NCBI GenBank assembly: GCA_018127705.1
Contig: CP072328.1
Span: forward strand, 1 to 64,000
Length of the DNA stretch: 64,000 bases
Direction of reading: 5' to 3'
DNA from: TM7 phylum sp. oral taxon 349
Lineage (GTDB): Bacteria; Patescibacteriota; Saccharimonadia; Saccharimonadales; Saccharimonadaceae
Both the position numbers and the translations under genes were made by a program. The notes below the pieces were generated by a model. It was not told the origin of the DNA and searched no databases. It was given only the letters and a program-made list of their open reading frames with translations. Below, in pieces: positions 16,729 through 24,989 of this stretch. The first letter of the stretch is position 1; every line of letters starts with the position of its first letter.

Positions 16729-17711
16729 ATGCTACCAAAAAAATAAAAGAAGGAGATGAAATACGAGTTATTGCACCAGCGCGTTCGGCTAGCGATATTG
16801 ACGAGGCCGTGCTTGCGCGGGCGCAGACAGCACTAGAGTCCCTTGGCCTGAAAGTCTCTTTCAGCCAATACGCGTTTTCGCGTTCGCAGCGCGGTTGTCC
16901 AACGGATACCGAGAAAGTTGATGATTTGCACGCGGCTTTTCTTGACCCGAATGTCAGGGGAATTTTAGCGGCAATTGGCGGATTTAATTCTAACCAGCTG
17001 CTTGAGCGAATCAACTGGGATATTATTCGTGCCAATCCGAAAATTTTTGCAGGTTTTTCGGATATTACGGTGCTGAATCATGCGATTTTGGCAAAAACCG
17101 GCTTGGCGACTTTTGCCACGCCGAATTTTTATTGCTTCGGTTTACCGCCAAAGGCTGATTATTCATTGGAGTATTTCAGGCGCTGTTTGTTCGCTGGTCA
17201 GCCTGAAACGTACAGAGTTCGAGCATCGAAAGTGTTTTATGATTATGGTTGGTATTATGACGAGAAATCTCCGCGCTCTAAAATCGTGAATGGCGGTATA
17301 AAGATAATTCAACCTGGGCAAGCGAGCGGTACGCTATTGGGCGGTAATTTGTGTAGCTTGAATTTGCTCAACGGCACAGAATACTTTCCGCGCATAGAGG
17401 GTGATATTATTTTATGCCTAGAAGATGACAGCTATGATTCTATCCCGGCAACTTTCGAGCGCAATCTACAATCACTAATTCAGCAGCCGTATTTTCGCCA
17501 GGTAAAAGCCATTTTGTTTGGTCGTTTTCAGCGTGAGTCAATAGCAACAGACGATAGCTTGATAGCTATGGTCTGTTGCAAGAAAATCAACCTGGATATC
17601 CCGATAGTCTCTAACCTGGATTTCGGTCATACTGACCCGAAATTTAGTTATAAGATCGGTGGATGGGCTAGCGTTGAGGCGTATAATGAGTGCAAGCTAG
17701 TGCTACACTAA
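16729..17711 (+). CDS. S66-family LD-carboxypeptidase / MccF-like serine peptidase, with a frameshift at its start
   Basis: From 16739 on, the frame encodes an S66 peptidase: KIKEGDEIRVIAPARSASD at the N-terminus, the nucleophile Ser in AGFSDITVLNHAI, a catalytic Glu in ILCLEDDSYDSI and a His in DFGHTDPKFSYKIGG, the family Ser-Glu-His triad. Members cleave L,D-peptide bonds in cell-wall peptides or inactivate microcin C-type peptide-nucleotides. The natural start is ATG 16729, preceded by AAAGGAT at good spacing, but a run of seven A (16737-16743) puts it out of frame; eight A would restore a 327-residue protein. In the sequence as given, the only in-frame ATG is at 16809, which would lose the first strand. 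It may be phase-variable, slippage-expressed, or a sequence error. Confidence 0.75.
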
Positions 17712-17893
17712 AAGCAGCATAATCACGCGTTTGTTATATTACCGTATCGCAATTCCCGCGCTTGATAATATGAGCACGAGAGGTGTTCATCTGAGTACAC
17801 ACCGGTGTTGTGGTGTTGGATGGTTTTTTGTTTGAGAGGTGGCATATTACTTGATAGCGTTGCTGCGAGGAACGAGATATTTGAAAAAGATAG

Positions 17894-18349
17894 CTATTCA
17901 TGGTGGTACTTTCCACCTTGGGCGATTTCCTGTGCACGGTATAATTGCTCAACAAGAATAAGTCGTACTAGCTGGTGGGGAAATACCAGTGGACTAAGCG
18001 ACCATACTAGATTAGCACGAGAACGTAATGCATCGGTAACGCCATATGCGCCGCCGATAACAAAGGTAGGTGTGCGGTTACTTGCGAATGCTTGGCTAAG
18101 AGACCGCGACAAGGCGGGGGAGTTAAGCAATTTCCCACGCTCGTCAAGGACGACAATGAACTCGTCTGCGCCACAGCGAGACAATATACGTTCAGACTCA
18201 TCACGGCGAGCGTTGTTGCTATCGAATGGACTATGCGGTAACAATTCCCACGCGATATTCCACGGGCGCTGCAAGCGTTTTTGATAACGCTCTATGCCGG
18301 TAGCAACCCAGGGCTCGTGTTTTTTACCGATAGCAATGATTTTAAGCAT
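17894..18349 (-). CDS. rlmH: 23S rRNA pseudouridine-1915 N3-methyltransferase RlmH
   Basis: 151 residues, the usual RlmH (SPOUT family) length of about 155. It methylates pseudouridine 1915 in helix 69 of 23S rRNA using SAM. The SPOUT knot appears as FVIGGAYGV (near residue 105) and the C-terminal helix as PHQLVRLILVEQLYRAQEI, followed by the family ending GGKYHHE. The start ATG 18349 overlaps the stop of the upstream HIT gene (ATGCTTAA), so the two are translationally coupled. A 15-residue N-terminal extension in the same frame is not conserved. Confidence 0.95.
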   Translation of the reverse strand: MLKIIAIGKKHEPWVATGIERYQKRLQRPWNIAWELLPHSPFDSNNARRDESERILSRCGADEFIVVLDERGKLLNSPALSRSLSQAFASNRTPTFVIGGAYGVTDALRSRANLVWSLSPLVFPHQLVRLILVEQLYRAQEIAQGGKYHHE

Positions 18350-18740
18350 TAGTTCGCAGTTTTTCTGCCATAGCCGCAAGCGCATCATGATCAACTGGCG
18401 ATTCTGTATCCTGCGGCTGCTTTAATTCCGCTTCGCTGCCGATCGGAATTAGATGGATGTGCGCATGCGGCACGCCATACCCCATCACGACCGAGGCAAC
18501 GCGCGGGCGAATCTTGAGGCGTTCAATGTGTTTAGCAAGACGCTTTGCAACGTTCCAGAGGTGAGTGTACGTGTCGTCGTCTAAGTCCCATAAACTATCA
18601 ACTTGTTTTTTTGGAATGACGAGCGTATGCCCCTCAACTTGCGGATGAATATCAAGAAATGCAATCGTTCTGTCGTCTTCGTAGATTTTGTGGCAAGGTA
18701 GTTCGCCTTTGATAATTTTAGTAAAAATCGAATCTTCCAT
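18342..18740 (-). CDS. HIT family protein (histidine-triad nucleotide hydrolase)
   Basis: 132 residues of the HINT/HIT branch. N-terminal IFTKIIKGELPCHKIYEDD and the catalytic triad segment VPHAHIHLIPIG (near residue 95) are present. Family members hydrolyse AMP-lysine or AMP-phosphoramidates; the cellular role is rarely known. TATAAT ends 6 nt before ATG 18740, which decides the start, and that promoter is divergent from the tRNA-Ser gene. It is the first gene of a HIT-rlmH operon with an 8-bp overlap. Confidence 0.93.
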   Translation of the reverse strand: MEDSIFTKIIKGELPCHKIYEDDRTIAFLDIHPQVEGHTLVIPKKQVDSLWDLDDDTYTHLWNVAKRLAKHIERLKIRPRVASVVMGYGVPHAHIHLIPIGSEAELKQPQDTESPVDHDALAAMAEKLRTNA

Positions 18741-18785
18741 AACTATATTATACACCGTGCATCTGGTATAATACGTAGGCAACAT

Positions 18786-18873
18786 GGAGAGGTGCAGGAG
18801 TGGTTGAACTGGCCGCTCTCGAAAAGCGGTATGGGGCAACTCATCGAGGGTTCGAATCCCTCCCTCTCCGCCA
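18786..18873 (+). tRNA. tRNA-Ser (anticodon CGA)
   Basis: Class II tRNA: acceptor GGAGAGG/CCTCTCC, discriminator G and encoded CCA (18871-18873). The anticodon stem CCGCT/AGCGG encloses loop CTCGAAA, so the anticodon is CGA, reading UCG. A long variable arm and the T-arm GGGTTCGAATCCC support the serine call. A GGTATAATACG promoter stands just upstream (about 18765-18775). Confidence 0.94.
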
Positions 18874-18929
18874 TGAATAATACGCGAGACTTGCTCGCGT
18901 ATTATTTTTGCAGCATAACTAAAACCCTC

Positions 18930-20135
18930 TTACCGCCGCGCGAACATTTCTTTAAGTGACACCTTGCGGCTGTACTCAAGTGCACCGAAGCGGAATACGC
19001 GTACGGCGAGTATTAGTACAAATATTGATGAGACAAGCAAAATGAGCGCGCCTGCAGCAATTTCCCATGGCTGCAGGTTACCGGCAGCGTTGCGCATGAG
19101 CAGGGGAATTGGCGAAGTAAGCGGAAAAAGACTCAAAAATCGTACGATCGGTGCGTCTGGCATTGAGATAAACAGCGATACGGCATAGAGCGGCCCGTAT
19201 AGTGCAATCATTACAAATCCCATAAATTGATTTGCCTCGCGTGCGGTTGGCATAGTGGCGCCAATTAGCACAAGTACGCCAGTGAAAAATGCAAAACTGA
19301 GAATAAAAATTACCGCAGCAATTCCAATCCGCGCCCAGTCGACCGGTAAGCCTGACAAATCAATATTCGGCAGATTAAGCTGATCGCGGAACAGCAGGTA
19401 GCCGATTAGTACGGGCGCTACCACAAGAACACCTTGGATTAGCATGAGGACAATGAGCGAAATAATTTTGCCGATGATTAGCGTGCGCGCTTCAATTGTC
19501 GTGAGGATCATTTCGATCACGCGGTTCTCTTTCTCTTCAGTCGTGCTGGTAAGCGCTTGTCCAGCGAAGAATGACATCAGCACATAAAACAGTACAAGGA
19601 ACACGCCTGGTAAAACCATCTCTTTGAGCGGATCGTACGTATGCCCGTCGCGGTAAATCGTCGTGTCGCTAGTTACTGTGTTCTGTAAAACAGTGCGAAT
19701 CTGTGGCGATACGGTGTTTTGCACCGACTGGCTAAGTAACGCTAATGCTACCGAGCTATATCGTCCATTCTCAAATAGGCCGACATTCTTGCCGTAAACC
19801 TCTATATGGCGAGAGCTTACATCAGCAGGATAGTAAAAATAGGCATCAACTGTACCATTCTTAACTGCGGCGATGCCAGCCTCTTTAGTCACCATTTTGA
19901 CATGGAACGTGTTTGTTATCTGTGAATTCAATAGACGGGAATCGTCGGTGATAGCAATACTGAATGGCTGCTCTTTTAGCTTATCAGCGGCATCTTGCGT
20001 GGCTTTGTTCGACAAAAACACGATGCCGAATACCGCACCGATCATAATTGGGAAACCGAACACCATCGCCCAAAACGATTTCTTTTTAAGCACGCGAATG
20101 ACCTCAAAAGTAATAACGGTTGATAAATTATGCAT
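18930..20135 (-). CDS. ABC-2 type transporter permease (NatB/YhaP-like)
   Basis: 401 residues. One helix near residues 20-42 (AMVFGFPIMIGAVFGIVFL), then an extracytoplasmic domain to about 165, and five further helices from about 170 to 390 with a motif QALTSTTEEKENRVIEMILTT just after the first of them. This layout is that of NatB-like exporters (ABC-2 family). ATG 20135 is preceded by AGGAGG at 9 nt and overlaps the ATPase stop by 8 bp. In other bacteria such systems export sodium ions or antimicrobial peptides. The substrate here is unknown. Confidence 0.88.
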   Translation of the reverse strand: MHNLSTVITFEVIRVLKKKSFWAMVFGFPIMIGAVFGIVFLSNKATQDAADKLKEQPFSIAITDDSRLLNSQITNTFHVKMVTKEAGIAAVKNGTVDAYFYYPADVSSRHIEVYGKNVGLFENGRYSSVALALLSQSVQNTVSPQIRTVLQNTVTSDTTIYRDGHTYDPLKEMVLPGVFLVLFYVLMSFFAGQALTSTTEEKENRVIEMILTTIEARTLIIGKIISLIVLMLIQGVLVVAPVLIGYLLFRDQLNLPNIDLSGLPVDWARIGIAAVIFILSFAFFTGVLVLIGATMPTAREANQFMGFVMIALYGPLYAVSLFISMPDAPIVRFLSLFPLTSPIPLLMRNAAGNLQPWEIAAGALILLVSSIFVLILAVRVFRFGALEYSRKVSLKEMFARR

Positions 20136-20880
20136 GGCGCGCCTCCTGTTCTTGATCATTCTCGTTGCCGTATACGCTTAGGAAAATGTCGTCAAGCGAT
20201 TTGCCGCCAAATTGTTTGCGTATTGCCGCGACCGTTCCGTAAGCACGCGCTACGCCATCTTTCAGCAGGATAACGCGGTCACACAAGCGTTCAACTTCTT
20301 CCATTTGGTGCGTGATCATAATAACGGTCGCACCTTTAGCTTGGTGTTCCTCAATGATCTCCATGAGCAATCGGCGATTTACTGGGTCAAAACCTTTCGT
20401 TGGTTCATCCAAGATGAGTAGTTCGGGGTCATTCATAATTGTAATACCAAGCTGTACTTTTTGTTGCTGTCCGCCTGATAATTTATCAAGGCGGGTTGTC
20501 GCTTTGTCTGCCAGATTTACGCGTTGCAAGAATGCCATTGAGCGCGCTCGCGCTTCGTTTTTGTTAAATCCTTTCAGCCGGCCAAAGTACACCATTGTGT
20601 CAATGACGGTTTCTTTTTTATACAGCCCACGCTCTTCTGGCAGATAACCGAGCTTTACACCGCCCGACACGCTGTACGGCTTGCCGTTTACTAACAGTGT
20701 TCCTCCTGTCGGCGCATAGATGCCAAGTAATGCGCGGATTGTCGTCGTTTTACCCGATCCATTACTGCCGAGAAACCCGAACGTTTCGCCACGCTTCACA
20801 GTAAAACTCAGATCTTTTATTACTTCAATGTCGCCGAATTTCATCTTGAAGTGGTCGACTGCTACGATTGCTTCGTTCAT
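20128..20880 (-). CDS. ABC transporter ATP-binding protein (NatA-like)
   Basis: 250 residues with Walker A GSNGSGKTTT (near 40), signature LSGGQQQKVQLG (near 133), Walker B LLILDEPTKGFDP and H-loop ITHQMEEVERLC. The C-terminal FGGKSLDDIFLSVYG tail is typical of NatA/YhaQ ATPases that serve ABC-2 permeases. TACAAT ends 6 nt before ATG 20880, fixing the start. First gene of a two-gene operon with the ABC-2 permease. Confidence 0.93.
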   Translation of the reverse strand: MNEAIVAVDHFKMKFGDIEVIKDLSFTVKRGETFGFLGSNGSGKTTTIRALLGIYAPTGGTLLVNGKPYSVSGGVKLGYLPEERGLYKKETVIDTMVYFGRLKGFNKNEARARSMAFLQRVNLADKATTRLDKLSGGQQQKVQLGITIMNDPELLILDEPTKGFDPVNRRLLMEIIEEHQAKGATVIMITHQMEEVERLCDRVILLKDGVARAYGTVAAIRKQFGGKSLDDIFLSVYGNENDQEQEARHA

Positions 20881-20947
20881 ACGTATATTGTAATATGCAG
20901 CAGCTACCCGTAGCAATAGATGAACGGGATGCGATATGATAGAAGAT

Positions 20948-22381
20948 ATGAAATCATCGTGGAGGTTAGGCGCGGCAGCATGCGTTAGCGGCTTTACACT
21001 GATGGCGTATGAGTTGGTAGCGGCGCGGTTACTCGCGCCGTCGGTTGGCAGTTCGACATACGTGTGGACGGGTGTGATTGGCGTGATTATTATTGCGCTG
21101 AGCGCAGGTTGCTGGCTGGGCGGACGCGTCGCAGACTATCGGCATGCGCCGCAGGACGTTGGACTGTTGCTAATAATCGCTGCGGTGCTGGTCGTGGCAA
21201 CGATGTTGAGCGCGAACAATACGCTGCGCTGGCTAACGACAGTTCTAGACGAGCCGCGTATACAGGCAGTTATTGCGGCGCTAGCGCTGTTCGCGCCAGC
21301 AAGCTTCGTGCTTGGCGCGGTATCGCCGTACTTAGCAAAGTTAAATGTATCGTCGCTTGATACAGCGGGGAGATCGGTGGCGAATTTGAGCGCGCTTGAT
21401 GCGGTGGGCGGTATCGCCGGAACGTTTGTCACTGGGTTTGTACTACTCGGCATGATTGGGCTAAACGAAACATTGGCACTGATAACGGGTATTTTACTGG
21501 CAACGAGCTGGTTATTTATGCCGCAGTGGCAATGGCAGCTGCGGACGTTAATGATTGGAGCAGTGATTGTTGCGGCATTGAGCGGACTATATACGCCAAA
21601 GCATGGTGACGTGTCAATAGAAACGCCAAGCGCGCATTATTCCATCGTGAACTACACGAGTAACGGCAGGCAAATCCGCGGTCTCGTGACTGGGCCGACC
21701 GGCGTGCAGTCTGGTGTGTATCTTGATGGCACAAAAGACTTGCCGTTTTGGTATACGCGGCGTATGGTTGAAGTGACGATCGCCGCTAAGCCGCGTACGG
21801 TGTTATTGCTTGGTGGTGGCGCATTTACGATGGCAGAGTATATGGCGCGGCAATTGCCAAATACGCACATTGACGTAGTGGAGATTGATCCGGAGCTGGA
21901 AAATATATCGCGTCAGTATTTTAGCTACCAGTCGCTACCGAACGTGAAGCTGATCTTTGATGACGCGCGCACGTACATCCAGCGGACGAATCGGCACTAC
22001 GATGTCGTATTAATCGACGTATACAACGGTGGTGAAATTCCGTACTCGCTATTGACGGCAGAGTATGGCAGCGAATTGGCGCGAATTACACGCGAGGATG
22101 GTCTTGTAGTAGCGAATCTCATCGCCGGGCTTAATAATGCGCCATGCCGCGAGCTATTTGCAGCATTTGATGCCGTGTACCGTCGTACCTGGCCATACGC
22201 CTGGTACGGAACGCAGCACCGCGATTTATCGCGCGGCAATTACGTTGTCGCTTATAGTAAGAAACCGCGAACGATGCCTGCAGCATTATCTCCGCTACAG
22301 TCGCTCGGCGGTACGCTTTATACCGATAATTTCATTCCGAACGACAGACTATATGAAGCTTGTCGCACAGCGACACGTTAA
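20948..22381 (+). CDS. Fused membrane/spermidine synthase-like protein
   Basis: 477 residues. The N-terminal half (to about 215) has several hydrophobic helices including AYELVAARLLAPSVGSSTYVW, typical of the MFS-like part of fused spermidine-synthase membrane proteins. The C-terminal half is a Rossmann methyltransferase fold: VLLLGGGAFTMAEYM (near 283), the acidic strand end HIDVVEIDPELE (near 305), DDARTYIQ (near 335) and YDVVLIDVYNGGEIPY. In true spermidine synthases that last segment usually carries D-(A/S)-x-D residues; here it is DVYNGG, so polyamine synthesis is uncertain. TATGAT ends 7 nt before ATG 20948, which favours this start over the ATG 12 bp upstream. Divergent from the ABC exporter. 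Confidence 0.8.
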   Translation: MKSSWRLGAAACVSGFTLMAYELVAARLLAPSVGSSTYVWTGVIGVIIIALSAGCWLGGRVADYRHAPQDVGLLLIIAAVLVVATMLSANNTLRWLTTVLDEPRIQAVIAALALFAPASFVLGAVSPYLAKLNVSSLDTAGRSVANLSALDAVGGIAGTFVTGFVLLGMIGLNETLALITGILLATSWLFMPQWQWQLRTLMIGAVIVAALSGLYTPKHGDVSIETPSAHYSIVNYTSNGRQIRGLVTGPTGVQSGVYLDGTKDLPFWYTRRMVEVTIAAKPRTVLLLGGGAFTMAEYMARQLPNTHIDVVEIDPELENISRQYFSYQSLPNVKLIFDDARTYIQRTNRHYDVVLIDVYNGGEIPYSLLTAEYGSELARITREDGLVVANLIAGLNNAPCRELFAAFDAVYRRTWPYAWYGTQHRDLSRGNYVVAYSKKPRTMPAALSPLQSLGGTLYTDNFIPNDRLYEACRTATR

Positions 22382-22419
22382 TGCGCGTGGTAAAAAATAC
22401 ATAAGCAAAATGCTTGCAA

Positions 22420-22481
22420 TATCCATATATAGTGTCTATAGTTTATAGGCAGACGCTACATATATAGTAGTCGCGTAATAT
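22420..22481 (+). promoter_or_regulatory. Candidate nrd promoter with two NrdR-box-like palindromes
   Basis: Two AT-rich palindrome-like sites share the core CATATATAG: 22420-22435 (with right half TATAGTGT) and 22455-22470 (CTACATATATAGTAG at 22456-22470). They resemble the NrdR box consensus, in which a CwATATATwG core is flanked by ACA/TGT. TAATAT at 22476-22481 is a fitting -10 box just downstream, so bound repressor would block the promoter. Start-to-start spacing is about 35 bp, slightly more than the usual three helical turns. No nrdR gene is in the window. Confidence 0.4.
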
Positions 22482-22510
22482 AGACAGGTGCGCTAAACAC
22501 GGCAGTAGTT

Positions 22511-22543
22511 ACTCCGCTCGGGGGTAGGAGCGGGGTTGTTTTT
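22511..22543 (+). terminator. Terminator-like hairpin in the nrdA leader
   Basis: ACTCCGCTC (22511-22519) pairs with GAGCGGGGT (22528-22536), nine pairs including one G-T, followed by TGTTTTT. It lies downstream of the predicted nrdA promoter and 35 bp before the start codon, so it could stop transcripts in the leader, or it simply ends the upstream gene if the promoter call is wrong. Confidence 0.65.
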
Positions 22544-22578
22544 GCGCTCTAATAGGCATCAATAATAAACGGGGGAAT

Positions 22579-24978
22579 ATGAGCGACATTACAGTCATCA
22601 AGCGCGACGGCAGTAAAGAGCCGTTTGACGCGAACAAAATTAATCGTTCACTTATGAAAGCGAGTGAGGGTTTGCCAGATCAAATCTCGAAAGTTGTACA
22701 AGTTGCAAGCGAATTGCGACTGACGCTATTCAATGGTATGACGACGGAGCAATTAGATGAAGCGGTAATTCAGACAGCGCTGCAAAACGTTAAAGACGAT
22801 CCAGACTTTGATACAATTGCGGCACGGCTGTTGCTCAAAACAATGTATAAAACGCTGCTCGGTGACTACGAAACGGACGATGAACTAAAAGCACTGCATG
22901 CGCGCGAGTTTCCAAAATACATCAAGCAAGCGGTAAAAGATGGGTTGCTTGATGTGCGCATGGCAGATACAAACGTGTTTGATTTAAACATATTGGCAGC
23001 AGCGCTTGATCCAACGCGCGATCGTTTGAGCAAATATCTCGGTGTCATCACGAACAAAAATCGGTATGCACTGCGTAAAAATGACGGTTCGCCGCTTGAG
23101 GTGCCGCAGTTCACGAACATGCGCATCGCGATGGGTCTAAGCTTTAACGAACCGAACCCGACCGAAGCAGCGATTCGCTTCTACCGCCACATGAGCAACT
23201 TAGAATATAGTCCGGGCGGCAGTACGCGTGTCAACGCTGGCGGTACATTCCCGCAGTTAAGTAATTGTTTCGTCATTGACGTTAACGACGACATGGAGTC
23301 AATCGCAAAAAGTATTCACGATACCATGTGGATTGCTAAAGGTACAGGCGGTATCGGCATTAGCATGAGTAAGCTGCGTGCTGCCGGCAGTCCGGTAAAG
23401 ACTACGAACACGGAATCGACCGGTCCAATTCCGTTTATGAAGATGATCGATACGGCACTGTTTGCCGTTAGTCGCAAGGGCAAGAAGGCTGGGGCGGCGG
23501 CACTCTATATGGAGAACTGGCATCTTAATTTTCCGCAATTTATAGACCTGCGCCAAAACTCAGGAGACCCGTATCTGCGTACGCGTTTCGCAAACACAGC
23601 GGTATTTTTATCAGACGAGTTCATGAAGCGCGCCGAAAATGATCAGGATTGGTATTTGTTTGACCCAGCAGAGGCGAGCGATTTAACTGAATTGTATGGT
23701 ACGGCGTTTAGCAAACGCTATCGCGAATATATTAAACTGGCAGAAGCCGGTAAACTGCGTACGTTTAAGAAACTATCGGCGCGGCAGCAATACCGCCAGA
23801 TTCTGATGAGCCTACAGGCCACGAGCCACCCGTGGCTCACCTGGAAAGACGCGATCAATGTGCGAGCGCTCAATAATAACTCTGGTACAATTCACCTGAG
23901 CAACCTCTGTACCGAAATCACGCTACCGCAAGACAGCAAAAATATTGCGGTATGCAACCTCATTAGTTTAAACCTGTCGGCGTTTTTGCGGCGCGATAAG
24001 ACATGGGATTGGGATCGGCTTGAGCAGGCGACCCGCTCGGCAGTGCGTCAACTGGATAACCTTGTTGATATTACTAGCACGCCAGTTGAAGAAGCTATGC
24101 ATTCAAATATGCAAAATCGCGCGGTTGGGCTTGGCTATATGGGATTTGCAGATATTCTTGAGAAGCTTGAGATCAGCTATGAATCAGATACGGCATACGA
24201 GCTGATTGATCAGCTGAGCGAGTTTATCAGTTATTATGCAATCGACGAATCGGCAAACCTAGCAAAGGAGCGCGGCAGTTATCCGAATTTCAAAGGCAGC
24301 GGCTGGAGTAGAGGGTTATTACCGATTGATACGATTGCAGCACTTAGCGAGAGCCGCCAACAAACGGTGAACATCTCAACTAAGCAGCGTTTAGATTGGA
24401 AAACATTGCGCGCTAAAGTAAAGAAAGGGATGCGCAATGCGACGCTTATGGCAATTGCGCCGACCGCAAACATATCGCATGTGACTGGCACGACGCCGGG
24501 ACTTGATCCGCAATTTAGCCAAATTTTTAGCCGCAGTACGTTAAACGGTAAATTCCTTGAGGTTAATCACAACTTAGTAGCAAAATTAAAAGAGCTAAAG
24601 CTATGGGATGAGCTAAAAGACGAATTACTCATCAATCAAGGCGACATTCAAGGTATGGAACAAATTCCGCAAGCAGTGCGTGATGTTTACAAAACGAGCT
24701 TTCAATTGTCGCCGTACGCGTTTATTGAAGTAGCGGCACGGGCGCAAAAATGGGTTGACCAAGCAATTAGCCGCAACATGTATTTGGAAACGCGCGATAT
24801 TGATGAGTATGAAAAGATCTACCGTGAAGCCTGGCGCCGCGGCCTTAAGACGACGTATTACTTGCATGTGAAACCGCGTCATCAATCAGAACAGACCACT
24901 GTTGCTGCAAACAAGGCAGAGAAAATTCAGAAAGAAAATCAACGCAAAGTTGGATTCGGCTTTGCACGGAAAAAATAA
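22579..24978 (+). CDS. nrdA: Ribonucleoside-diphosphate reductase large subunit (NrdA-like), lacking C-terminal Cys pair
   Basis: 799 residues. An N-terminal ATP-cone (VIKRDGSKEPFDANKI, about 3-90) gives allosteric control of activity. The catalytic barrel has the redox Cys in LSNCFVID (C230), the thiyl-radical Cys and Glu in NLCTEI (C444, E446), and the second redox Cys in AVCNLISLNL (C459). The Tyr pair for radical transfer is in TTYYLHV. These are the only three cysteines in the protein. Normal class I R1 proteins end in a CxxC-type tail that re-reduces the active site; this one ends in KVGFGFARKK. GGGGGAAT precedes the ATG. It is followed after 11 bp by nrdB. It reduces NDPs to dNDPs with NrdB. 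Confidence 0.93.
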   Translation: MSDITVIKRDGSKEPFDANKINRSLMKASEGLPDQISKVVQVASELRLTLFNGMTTEQLDEAVIQTALQNVKDDPDFDTIAARLLLKTMYKTLLGDYETDDELKALHAREFPKYIKQAVKDGLLDVRMADTNVFDLNILAAALDPTRDRLSKYLGVITNKNRYALRKNDGSPLEVPQFTNMRIAMGLSFNEPNPTEAAIRFYRHMSNLEYSPGGSTRVNAGGTFPQLSNCFVIDVNDDMESIAKSIHDTMWIAKGTGGIGISMSKLRAAGSPVKTTNTESTGPIPFMKMIDTALFAVSRKGKKAGAAALYMENWHLNFPQFIDLRQNSGDPYLRTRFANTAVFLSDEFMKRAENDQDWYLFDPAEASDLTELYGTAFSKRYREYIKLAEAGKLRTFKKLSARQQYRQILMSLQATSHPWLTWKDAINVRALNNNSGTIHLSNLCTEITLPQDSKNIAVCNLISLNLSAFLRRDKTWDWDRLEQATRSAVRQLDNLVDITSTPVEEAMHSNMQNRAVGLGYMGFADILEKLEISYESDTAYELIDQLSEFISYYAIDESANLAKERGSYPNFKGSGWSRGLLPIDTIAALSESRQQTVNISTKQRLDWKTLRAKVKKGMRNATLMAIAPTANISHVTGTTPGLDPQFSQIFSRSTLNGKFLEVNHNLVAKLKELKLWDELKDELLINQGDIQGMEQIPQAVRDVYKTSFQLSPYAFIEVAARAQKWVDQAISRNMYLETRDIDEYEKIYREAWRRGLKTTYYLHVKPRHQSEQTTVAANKAEKIQKENQRKVGFGFARKK

Positions 24979-24989
24979 GAGGAGGAGCT

